Source: a virus. Taken from it: a stretch of DNA of 24,980 nt. The stretch covers positions 1 through 24,980 of IMG/VR virus record IMGVR_UViG_3300007541_000201; one strand, written 5' to 3'. The first letter of the stretch is position 1, and each line of letters starts with the position of its first letter. The position numbers and the translations under genes were made by a program. Below are positions 16,707 through 22,308 of this stretch, in pieces. The notes beneath the pieces are model-generated. The model worked only from the letters and a program-made list of their open reading frames with translations, did not search any database and was not told the DNA's origin.

Positions 16707-17739
16707 CTTTTTCCACTCCTAAAATTCTCGCCATCATGATATCCATATTCTCAAGTCTGTCCGCCTCTCCAGCGATAGCTTCTTTCTGAATCTGGGCGAT
16801 ACGAATCATATTTTTTCTTTCCTTTTCGTCTTGAAACATCTGCACAACCGCGAGAATTGAAGCATTGTCCCTATGCTGTCTCTTCATTCTTTCGCCACGC
16901 TTGCCCTGAAGGGTGGTTGTCAAGCTCGCGATTCTATTCTCACACTTATGATATTCGTCGCTCTTCGTCTTGATTAGTTCGGACAGACGCATGGTCATGT
17001 CCGTTTGGTTTTCTATGCTTTCAAATTCCTTGTTTAGCTTTTCTAAATGCTTCGATATAATCTCCATATGAATGTATTCCTTGCACACATTCATATAGAG
17101 ATTAACTTCGTCTGCGGTCAAATCGGGCTTATCCCAAGTCAATCGAATGAATTCCTGCTCAAACAACTCCCTCTTTTTAATGTCTTCGTAGTTGTTGATG
17201 ATTGCCAAAAATCTGGAATTATTCAATCGAACCCCAAGCTTTTGGACGCAGGCTTCAATTTGTCGGGGCATCTTTTTATGGTCTATCTCTCCCCCCGTGG
17301 CCTGATTAATCTTCATTACGATTCTGCTAGGAGCATTAGGAGCGGAATATTCTGATATTGCGCCAGCTTTCGGGCCATCCAAATCAGGATTGATTGATTT
17401 AAGGTGAGCCATTACCGCCCGTTGCTCCATTCCCAACTTCTTAACCTCTCGGTCTGGGAACAAAACTCTGGCGATTTGATAGCTACTAACGCCCTGTTCC
17501 GCTTTTTCTTCCACCTCTTCTTTCTGCTCGTCCGAAAGACTGACAGGTTCAACCTTCTTGTGTTTTGTTGTCTTATATCGAAGGCCCTTTTCTAACAAAT
17601 AATCCCTGACGGCCTTTCCTTCCTTGCTAGAACCCTTCAGGGTTTCGTCACCGAAGACCTCCCTTGTTATTTTTATCAAATCGGGGTGCTTATGAAATGC
17701 GGCCTCAATTTCCCGCTTTTGTTCCATTGTCAGCTTCAT
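16693..17739 (-). CDS. Probable terminase small subunit (DNA-binding)
   Basis: 348 residues. The N-terminal 110 residues hold two helix-turn-helix-like segments (MEQKREIEAAFHKHPDLIKI and LSDEQKEEVEEKAEQGVSSY at about 69), the second followed by 'QIARVLFPD', a typical recognition-helix wording. The C-terminal half (about 200-330) is highly charged and likely coiled coil, suited to oligomer formation. It lies upstream of the nuclease and large terminase genes, overlapping one by 14 nt and sharing one base (TGATG) with the sigma-like gene. Terminase small subunits recognise phage DNA and start packaging; this assignment is by domain pattern and position and could instead be another DNA-binding regulator. 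Confidence 0.55.
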   Translation of the reverse strand: MKLTMEQKREIEAAFHKHPDLIKITREVFGDETLKGSSKEGKAVRDYLLEKGLRYKTTKHKKVEPVSLSDEQKEEVEEKAEQGVSSYQIARVLFPDREVKKLGMEQRAVMAHLKSINPDLDGPKAGAISEYSAPNAPSRIVMKINQATGGEIDHKKMPRQIEACVQKLGVRLNNSRFLAIINNYEDIKKRELFEQEFIRLTWDKPDLTADEVNLYMNVCKEYIHMEIISKHLEKLNKEFESIENQTDMTMRLSELIKTKSDEYHKCENRIASLTTTLQGKRGERMKRQHRDNASILAVVQMFQDEKERKNMIRIAQIQKEAIAGEADRLENMDIMMARILGVEKDDLI

Positions 17740-18428
17740 CAGACTATAATATCCTCAGATTTCAAGATATCAATAACGTGTTGCCTGAACGTCTCTTTCA
17801 GATTCTTGATTTGTTTGTATCCTGCTTTTCTGTTTTTCTCGCTAGACTTGTATCCCATAAATTGTGCGACCTCCTCGTCGGAACAAGACTTTACACACAT
17901 CATCAAATAAGCGGAATAATACCTCTCAGACAGCCTTTCTCTCATTCTCTCGTTCACCTTCCCCATCAACCGCTCTAGGTCGGTGTATTCCTTATCGTTT
18001 GGCTCCAATTCATGGACATGCCCCTCTAGGGATACGGGGAGTTTCATATTGTACCCCTGCTTCTTCTTTTGGGCCCACTTGCTATACAGGGCGCAGGATT
18101 CGTCCTGTGTTCTTGATTTGGTAATCAAGCAGTCCTCGCCTCCCGCATTATGCGGACAATGCAAGCATGGTCTTGCAAAGTTCTTGTAGTTATTTCTTAA
18201 GAGGTTTCGAATTTGATTCGTGATGATTCTATTCGCCCAAGGCCCAATAGGCTTTGAGGGGTCATACATGTGCCACTTTTTGAAAATGTGCAAAAAAATA
18301 AGCTGCTTAACATCATCGTAGTCCATCCATGCCACGGCCTTCAACATCCATTTTCTCCTCTGCTTTTCCAGAAGAGAATCAATGGTGCCTATATGTTGTT
18401 CATATTCCTGCGGCGATATTTTCGACAT
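17739..18428 (-). CDS. Phage sigma-70-like factor with Cys cluster, probable late sigma
   Basis: 229 residues. Residues about 35-80 (DYDDVKQLIFLHIFKKW, GPWANRIITNQIRNLLRNN) match sigma region 2: an aromatic/acidic core-binding helix followed by a basic DNA-binding helix. Residues about 165-215 (ERYYSAYLMMCVKSCSDEEVAQFMGY, then a basic helix) resemble region 4 with its helix-turn-helix. Between them is a Cys cluster (C88, C91, C100, C112) that could bind zinc, unusual for housekeeping sigmas. The protein would direct host RNA polymerase to late promoters. Its stop overlaps the next start (TGATG) and its own start overlaps the zinc-ribbon gene (TAATG). The recurring GTGTA promoter motif is its plausible target. 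Confidence 0.75.
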   Translation of the reverse strand: MSKISPQEYEQHIGTIDSLLEKQRRKWMLKAVAWMDYDDVKQLIFLHIFKKWHMYDPSKPIGPWANRIITNQIRNLLRNNYKNFARPCLHCPHNAGGEDCLITKSRTQDESCALYSKWAQKKKQGYNMKLPVSLEGHVHELEPNDKEYTDLERLMGKVNERMRERLSERYYSAYLMMCVKSCSDEEVAQFMGYKSSEKNRKAGYKQIKNLKETFRQHVIDILKSEDIIV

Positions 18429-18721
18429 TAAAATGAAGTGTTTCGCTTGTCAAATTTCTTCTTTTCAAACGAAAACCCCTTCTTTTCGTCGAAGCTCATT
18501 GATAGAACATTACTATCGTATTCTACATTGGCTTTCAATTTGTCGATTTTCGGGACACTATCTGCCTCTTCTTCTTCGTCAATTTTTGGCGACGTACGAT
18601 GGTCAAAGTCTACTTGTGCTCCACGCGCAGTAGATGAACCGCAATTTGAACAAAATTTCGGAGGGGCGAACTTAAAATCGAATTTATGACCGCAGTTAGG
18701 GCAGAATTTTAACTTAGACAT
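18428..18721 (-). CDS. Small zinc-ribbon protein
   Basis: 97 residues. Two CxxC knuckles at C7-C10 and C24-C27 (FCPNCGHKF, FCSNCGSS) form a zinc ribbon. The rest is charged with no fold visible and an acidic stretch at about 50-54 (EEEEAD). Its stop overlaps the start of the sigma-like gene by one base, so both are probably made from the same message. A small zinc-ribbon partner beside a sigma-like factor suggests a transcription co-factor, comparable in principle to a T4 gp33-type bridge, but no homology to that protein is claimed. Confidence 0.7.
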   Translation of the reverse strand: MSKLKFCPNCGHKFDFKFAPPKFCSNCGSSTARGAQVDFDHRTSPKIDEEEEADSVPKIDKLKANVEYDSNVLSMSFDEKKGFSFEKKKFDKRNTSF

Positions 18722-18727
18722 GGCTAA

Positions 18728-18741
18728 GTTATTATTTACAC
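18728..18741 (-). promoter_or_regulatory. Late-promoter motif upstream of the zinc-ribbon/sigma/terminase unit
   Basis: GTGTAAATAATAAC on the minus strand, its first G 20 nt before the ATG at 18721. The predicted transcript would carry a leader of only about 5 nt. It heads the run of overlapping genes down to the large terminase. Confidence 0.55.
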
Positions 18742-18755
18742 AAAATTATTTTTTT

Positions 18756-19463
18756 CTACTGCTGCTGGAATTTCGATACAATAAACTTAACTAATTTGCT
18801 TCGAACAATGTCATCTACTCCTAAAACAAACCGATAAATACCCATGTCTTCACTGTCTTTATCTTTAAATTTGTCGCAGACCTCTCTTAGTCCGCTATCG
18901 CCAATGTCTGGCTGCATCATATCCCCGCAAATAATGACTTTCGTTCCTTCTCCTGCCCTTGTTAATGCGGTTAATAGGTTTTCTCTGGTCAAATTTTGAG
19001 CCTCATCTATAATTACAATTTTATCCCTCCAGCTTGCGCCTCGAAGGTAGTTAATCGGCAAAGGAGAAATATATCCGTTTTCTTTCAGGAAATTTGCGTC
19101 ATGTGGATGCAAAAATTCTTCTAACTTATCTTCAAGCGGAGTAGCAAATGGCCCGAATTTCTCATATACGGCCCCCGGAAGCGCCCCGAGTTTTTGTCTC
19201 GCACTTTCTACTATAGAGCGAAGATAAAGAAGACTTTTGCCTTTGCTAACGATTTCCTGAAGGGCGGCATATACAGCAATGTAGGTTTTGGCGGTTCCCG
19301 CTGGTCCTTCGATTATAACGATATTGGTCTTGTCGTCTAGTACCGTTTTTAGGATATCCTGCTGTACATTCGTTAGCTTTTTCTGTCGATTAATCTTGAT
19401 GGTTCTCTCCATTTGAGGAATCTCAAAGGAGCTATCTTTTTGCTCGGCTTTCTTTTTTGCCAT
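18756..19463 (-). CDS. PhoH-like P-loop ATPase
   Basis: 235 residues, one PhoH domain. Walker A is GPAGTAKT (residues 53-60) and Walker B is IVIIDEAQN (149-157), both followed by the family signatures (RSIVESARQKLGALPG and VIICGDMMQPD). PhoH-like proteins are frequent in large phages and are thought to be RNA-acting ATPases; their phage role is not settled. It stands directly downstream of the tail-tube-like gene, separated by 20 nt that contain its own promoter motif, so it is probably a separate unit. Length and motifs are complete. Confidence 0.93.
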   Translation of the reverse strand: MAKKKAEQKDSSFEIPQMERTIKINRQKKLTNVQQDILKTVLDDKTNIVIIEGPAGTAKTYIAVYAALQEIVSKGKSLLYLRSIVESARQKLGALPGAVYEKFGPFATPLEDKLEEFLHPHDANFLKENGYISPLPINYLRGASWRDKIVIIDEAQNLTRENLLTALTRAGEGTKVIICGDMMQPDIGDSGLREVCDKFKDKDSEDMGIYRFVLGVDDIVRSKLVKFIVSKFQQQ

Positions 19464-19478
19464 GTGCTATATTTACAC
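19464..19478 (-). promoter_or_regulatory. Late-promoter motif abutting the phoH-like start codon
   Basis: GTGTAAATATAGCAC fills the 15 nt before the ATG at 19463. It has no Shine-Dalgarno sequence. The copy ahead of the tmRNA unit, GTGTATATATAG, matches it in 11 of 12 positions. Confidence 0.65.
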
Positions 19479-19483
19479 TGACC

Positions 19484-20551
19484 TTATAGCAGATTTTCTA
19501 TAATTGTGAAACTTTTAGACATTAGCCCAGCGCCGGGAACGTCAAAACTTTCGTCCCTCACTTCGCCAGAAACCGTGTCAGAAAATACTTCCCCGGCCTG
19601 CGAACCCAAGGAAACAATAAAAGTGTCAGGGGCGTCCTGCAATACGGGGGTGGATGGGCCCCATCCTCTGAAATTCAAGGTTTTAACCGCCCTTGAGGTC
19701 TTGATTTCATAAACATTCTTTTTCCCGATTACATATCTTGGAACTCTTTCCGCGACGATTTCCCAACTAATTTCTTGAACGTCACTTATCCCCGTCACCC
19801 CAGAATAATAACTAAACATTCCGTGGGCTAAAGATGTCGGAGATATGGAAATACTCCCCTCCCCTGATGTAAATGCTCCAGTGACAGGGTTGAAAATATC
19901 AAAACTAGCATTGCAAATGACAGGGGAAAACGGAGATATTGCGAAACTTAAAGATGTAAGCGCCGCGCCGCTTGCAAATGCATTGCCCCCTAAGTAAATA
20001 GTGGAGCCCGTTAGCGCCCCCAAGGTTCCTGCCCTGCTTACTTCCCCTGTCCCCGACTCAAGGGCCCCAGAGCCCGTCCAGTACCCCGTACCGAAGACAT
20101 CGTCCCCTGTCAGCCAAGAACCTCCGGAAACTGCGGCCTTCCACAGAAGGACAACGTCAGAATTTGGGTCGTACCTGAAAGAATAAGAGTGATAATCTCC
20201 GATATATTCGTAAATGCTTCCAGTAACCTCTGGGTCAAGCCTTCTCTTGAAGACCTTTCCTTCAATTTCCTCGAAGCCAGATACTCCTGACAAAACATTA
20301 ACGCTGTAGGCATCTTCTCCGTTTAAAAGCTGAAAAATAGGATTTTCCCCTGTAGCGCTCCCCGTTAAGTAAAAGCTCACGTTCAAACTGGACTTTTGAG
20401 GGCCATTAACCAAAAAGTCCTTCCCGCCGATTTCTTTTCCCAGCCGCCTATCTTCAACCAAAGGGAAAGAAGAAGAAAATGATAGCGATGTTGCCGCAAT
20501 CTCTGTCCCGTCTATCCCTACAGAAATGTCCTCTGCCCTATAAATTGCCAT
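19484..20551 (-). CDS. Tail-tube-like beta-rich structural protein
   Basis: 355 residues, rich in Gly, Ser, Thr and Val, nearly all beta. The N-terminus (EDISVGIDGTEIAATSLSF, then QKSSLNVSFYLTGSATGENP) resembles the opening of the two tandem tail-tube paralogs (LESPTVSFDFSYYVTDG), and its end (EVRDESFDVPGAGLMSKSFTI) resembles their VLQDESYSSAIGSNKSVDL segment. It is probably a diverged member of the same tube fold, for example a second tail tube or a tail-tip protein. It heads its own unit with a promoter motif 14 nt upstream and sits apart from the other tail genes. The homology call is by eye and moderate. Confidence 0.55.
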   Translation of the reverse strand: MAIYRAEDISVGIDGTEIAATSLSFSSSFPLVEDRRLGKEIGGKDFLVNGPQKSSLNVSFYLTGSATGENPIFQLLNGEDAYSVNVLSGVSGFEEIEGKVFKRRLDPEVTGSIYEYIGDYHSYSFRYDPNSDVVLLWKAAVSGGSWLTGDDVFGTGYWTGSGALESGTGEVSRAGTLGALTGSTIYLGGNAFASGAALTSLSFAISPFSPVICNASFDIFNPVTGAFTSGEGSISISPTSLAHGMFSYYSGVTGISDVQEISWEIVAERVPRYVIGKKNVYEIKTSRAVKTLNFRGWGPSTPVLQDAPDTFIVSLGSQAGEVFSDTVSGEVRDESFDVPGAGLMSKSFTIIENLL

Positions 20552-20565
20552 AGAATGTTTTACAC
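20552..20565 (-). promoter_or_regulatory. Late-promoter motif abutting the tail-tube-like gene
   Basis: GTGTAAAACATTCT fills the 14 nt before the ATG at 20551 on the minus strand. It forms a back-to-back pair with the plus-strand copy at 20570-20583; only four bases (CATC) separate the two. Confidence 0.6.
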
Positions 20566-20569
20566 CATC

Positions 20570-20583
20570 GTGTATAATACTTC
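20570..20583 (+). promoter_or_regulatory. Late-promoter motif abutting the lipoprotein gene
   Basis: GTGTATAATACTTC fills the 14 nt before a GTG at 20584 and contains a perfect TATAAT. The constant spacing supports the GTG, rather than the ATG two codons later (20590), as the start of the lipoprotein. Confidence 0.6.
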
Positions 20584-21174
20584 GTGAGAATGTTTAAAAA
20601 CACCTATAAACTTCTTTTGCTGTTCTTTCTCGTGGGATGTTCTCCTGAGCCGAAGGAAACGGTAGAGGTTCCCGTATTAAGCCCCGCGCGCGTTGCAATG
20701 ACAGAGGAAGGCAAGCCTCAAATTGTTACTAGAGACGACGTGGCTGAAACAATCTGGGAATTGTCTCAGCAATACGAGATAAAGTTCTCTTATAGGTTTT
20801 TGAGTCAAGATTCCAAGTATGTCGTGGTCGACCACGATTGGATGCTGGAATTTGTTGATTGGTGGAACAGGGTGAAGTTTCTTTTCGGGATAAAATATGT
20901 GGCAGAAGGATTCGACTGTGACAATTTTTCTGATTTCGTCTCTATCGCGGCAGACTTCAGCAATCGGGACATTCAGGCAGAACTCCTTATCGGCTCCATA
21001 CAGGTTCAACAAAAATACGCTTTCGGAGGAGTCCCTTCGGGGGGAAATCACGCCCTTAATTTCTTTGTAAGCAATAAAGGAATATTCGTTCTGGAGCCCC
21101 AAGGCGGGAGTTCCGTGATTATTGAGCTTGACAAATACCCAAATAAAACAACCATATACCAGATAGATTTATAG
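20584..21174 (+). CDS. Phage lipoprotein with papain/transglutaminase-like Cys-His-Glu pattern
   Basis: 196 residues. The first 19 form a lipoprotein signal peptide (basic start, LLLLFFLVGC) with a good lipobox LVGC and Cys19 as the lipidated residue; Ser follows, so in a Gram-negative cell it would go to the outer membrane. The mature domain contains GFDCDNFSDF (Cys112), GGNHALNFF (His156) and FVLEPQGG (Glu171), spaced as in papain-like/transglutaminase-like cysteine hydrolases. DNA-side neighbours are tail genes on the other strand and a tRNA. A surface lipoprotein in a phage may alter the host envelope or exclude other phages, or help lysis; none is proven. Its promoter motif abuts the GTG start. 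Domain call is by pattern. Confidence 0.78.
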   Translation: MRMFKNTYKLLLLFFLVGCSPEPKETVEVPVLSPARVAMTEEGKPQIVTRDDVAETIWELSQQYEIKFSYRFLSQDSKYVVVDHDWMLEFVDWWNRVKFLFGIKYVAEGFDCDNFSDFVSIAADFSNRDIQAELLIGSIQVQQKYAFGGVPSGGNHALNFFVSNKGIFVLEPQGGSSVIIELDKYPNKTTIYQIDL

Positions 21175-21225
21175 CCATGGATTAATGAGCTTAGAAAAGT
21201 CTATCCTTCACCGCGTACCAGTTCT

Positions 21226-21301
21226 GCCCCTATGGTGTAAAGGATTAGCATAAGTGAATTCTACTCATTTGGTCTAGGTTCGAGTCCTAGTGGGGGTGCC
21301 A
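21226..21301 (+). tRNA. tRNA-Arg (anticodon UCU)
   Basis: 76 nt cloverleaf: acceptor GCCCCTA with TGGGGGT (two G-U pairs), D arm GTGT/GCAT, anticodon arm AGTGA-ATTCTAC-TCATT with TCT at positions 34-36, and T arm CTAGG-TTCGAGT-CCTAG. The discriminator is G and CCA is encoded. The D-arm wording (TGGTGTAA..GGAT) resembles T4 tRNA-Arg. It decodes AGA, which looks frequent in the AT-richer genes downstream. A run of seven T follows the CCA. Confidence 0.93.
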
Positions 21302-21312
21302 TTTTTTTCTTG

Positions 21313-21345
21313 ACTTAGTCCCTACTTAGTCCCAACATAGTCCCA
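21313..21345 (+). repeat. Three tandem 11-bp repeats ending at a start codon
   Basis: ACTTAGTCCCT, ACTTAGTCCCA and ACATAGTCCCA follow one another without gaps and the last A is the first base of the ATG at 21345. The period is about one DNA helical turn, as expected for an operator bound on one face. A TTGACT hexamer (21310-21315) overlaps the first copy, so it could act as a -35 box, but no good -10 follows at the usual distance. Confidence 0.75.
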
Positions 21346-21539
21346 TGACTTATAATAAGATAAGACGAGCCAAGCTTATCGACGACTTGGCAAAACGAGA
21401 CGGGTTCCAAACTATGGATGAATATCGCTATAATCATTGGGGCAAAGCCCGCTGTGAGTATTATGTGAAAATCGTCCCCCAGCACCCCCTTTGTGAAAAA
21501 GCTAAAAACGCCTTGGAATGGGCGGAAAACAATAAATGA
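21345..21539 (+). CDS. Small uncharacterised protein
   Basis: 64 residues, basic N-terminus then helical (RRAKLIDDLAKRDGFQTMDEYRYNHWGKARCEYYVKIV). No motif recognised. The ATG follows directly after the tandem repeats and has no Shine-Dalgarno sequence. It overlaps the next gene by 4 nt (ATGA), which supports it being real. Probably an early or accessory phage gene. Confidence 0.6.
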   Translation: MTYNKIRRAKLIDDLAKRDGFQTMDEYRYNHWGKARCEYYVKIVPQHPLCEKAKNALEWAENNK

Positions 21540-21799
21540 AGAAAATTAAAGGAGAACACGAGGACATCATTTATCCCGTCCGCGAATTCATTTGCCGCCT
21601 TGGCCGCGTTCAAGATGAGAAATTCAAAGAATTGCGCCAAACTTTAGTGGCAGACGGTTTCCCCGACGATGAGGAAATGACAAATTGGCTGTTTGATTAT
21701 TGCTTCAACTCAGACATAGATGAAGAAACAGTCTCCCTTGAGGAATACTGCGATAGCGACTTCATGCGGGAATATAGAGAGAATAAGTGTAAGGAATAA
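21536..21799 (+). CDS. Small acidic uncharacterised protein
   Basis: 87 residues, helical, with a strongly acidic second half (FPDDEEMTNWLFDYCFNSDI, EETVSLEEYCDSDFM). Starts inside the stop of the preceding gene (ATGA), so translation is probably coupled. Acidic small phage proteins often bind host factors or mimic DNA, but no such function can be read here. Confidence 0.6.
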   Translation: MKKIKGEHEDIIYPVREFICRLGRVQDEKFKELRQTLVADGFPDDEEMTNWLFDYCFNSDIDEETVSLEEYCDSDFMREYRENKCKE

Positions 21800-21812
21800 T
21801 GTCATGTTGTAG

Positions 21813-22070
21813 ATGACTAAACAACATAATCAAACACACGGGGCGCTGACCGAAGAGTTCGGACGCTCATTAACTGTATGGATGTATACCGATGTGGACG
21901 CTTGGAAGCGCCCCTATCGAAATCGTCTCGGCACCCACTGGAAGCGCCATGGACGCTCCACATGGTTTCGTCAAGAAAAACGCATCCAGAATAAACGTGA
22001 GCGTAAGCGTGCCCGCATTGACCCCGAATGCGCCCCTTTTTACAGAAAACATTATGGGTGGTATTGGTAA
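21813..22070 (+). CDS. Small very basic uncharacterised protein
   Basis: 85 residues, rich in Arg, His, Lys, Trp and Tyr; the second half (RHGRSTWFRQEKRIQNKRER) is strongly basic and probably binds nucleic acid. No known family recognised. It follows the acidic gene after 13 nt and ends just before the promoter of the RNA unit. Its composition makes it somewhat less certain as a real gene than its two overlapping neighbours, but no longer frame competes. Confidence 0.5.
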   Translation: MTKQHNQTHGALTEEFGRSLTVWMYTDVDAWKRPYRNRLGTHWKRHGRSTWFRQEKRIQNKRERKRARIDPECAPFYRKHYGWYW

Positions 22071-22084
22071 TTTTACTTGACTTA

Positions 22085-22096
22085 GTGTATATATAG
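22085..22096 (+). promoter_or_regulatory. Late-promoter-like motif driving the RNA unit
   Basis: GTGTATATATAG, nearly identical to the box at the phoH-like gene. It follows a TTGACT hexamer (22077-22082), but the spacing to any -10 is wrong for a host promoter made from that pair. Transcription would begin about 22099, just before the boxA. Confidence 0.5.
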
Positions 22097-22111
22097 AGTA
22101 GCGTAAGAATA

Positions 22112-22126
22112 GTTCTTTAACAATTT
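22112..22126 (+). promoter_or_regulatory. rRNA-type boxA antitermination element
   Basis: GTTCTTTAACAATTT agrees with the proteobacterial rRNA boxA (E. coli rrn leader TGCTCTTTAACAATTT) at all but one or two positions. In hosts, NusB and NusE bind it in nascent RNA and protect structured untranslated RNA from early termination. It sits two nt before the closing stem of the structured RNA. Confidence 0.75.
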
Positions 22127-22127
22127 A

Positions 22128-22308
22128 GCAGTGGGGGCCAGCTTCTTAAGCTGACATGGAAAAATAACCGTTATGTGATACATGATGGTTCAGAGATTCC
22201 GAAACACGCGCATGGCTAAGGAACCTTGCGGAGTACGAATCTGTCAGGCGTCTGGCCGAAATCAGACTTTGTCGGGACGAGATTCCCCGCCCCCACTGCG
22301 CTTTTTTT
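22128..22308 (+). ncRNA. Putative structured RNA ahead of the tmRNA, family not recognised
   Basis: GCAGTGGGGGC (22128-22138) pairs perfectly over 11 bp with GCCCCCACTGC (22289-22299), enclosing about 150 nt, and is followed by GC and seven T (22302-22308). Inside are a 6-bp hairpin (22139-22153), a hairpin of 11 bp with three G-U pairs and a 3-nt loop (22166-22190), a 6-bp helix AGATTC/GAATCT (22194-22199 with 22237-22242), and a 5-bp hairpin GTCTG/CAGAC (22250-22267). No convincing open reading frame or tRNA cloverleaf is present. It could be a stable RNA ended by a stem and T-run, or a processing leader of the tmRNA. The folding was done by eye. Confidence 0.6.

Noticed and set aside
20677-21102. 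A 141-residue antisense ORF on the minus strand.
   Set aside because: It lies wholly inside the lipoprotein gene, which has a signal peptide, a promoter motif and a consistent active-site pattern.
21237-21246. A further late-promoter box, GTGTAAAGG.
   Set aside because: It is inside the D arm of the tRNA, where this wording is common in tRNAs, and no gene starts at a matching distance.
22128-22299. A tRNA with an unusual intron or very long arm, because GTGGGGG and CCCCCAC make a 7-bp acceptor-like stem.
   Set aside because: The T-arm-like segment before the 3' strand has the wrong loop (CGAGATT) and a mismatch, there is no D or anticodon arm, and the helix extends to 11 bp, which a tRNA does not allow.
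22128-22308. 6S RNA or RNase P RNA.
   Set aside because: No long symmetric hairpin with a central bubble typical of 6S RNA was seen, and the conserved RNase P blocks (GAGGAAAGUC, ACAGAA) are absent.
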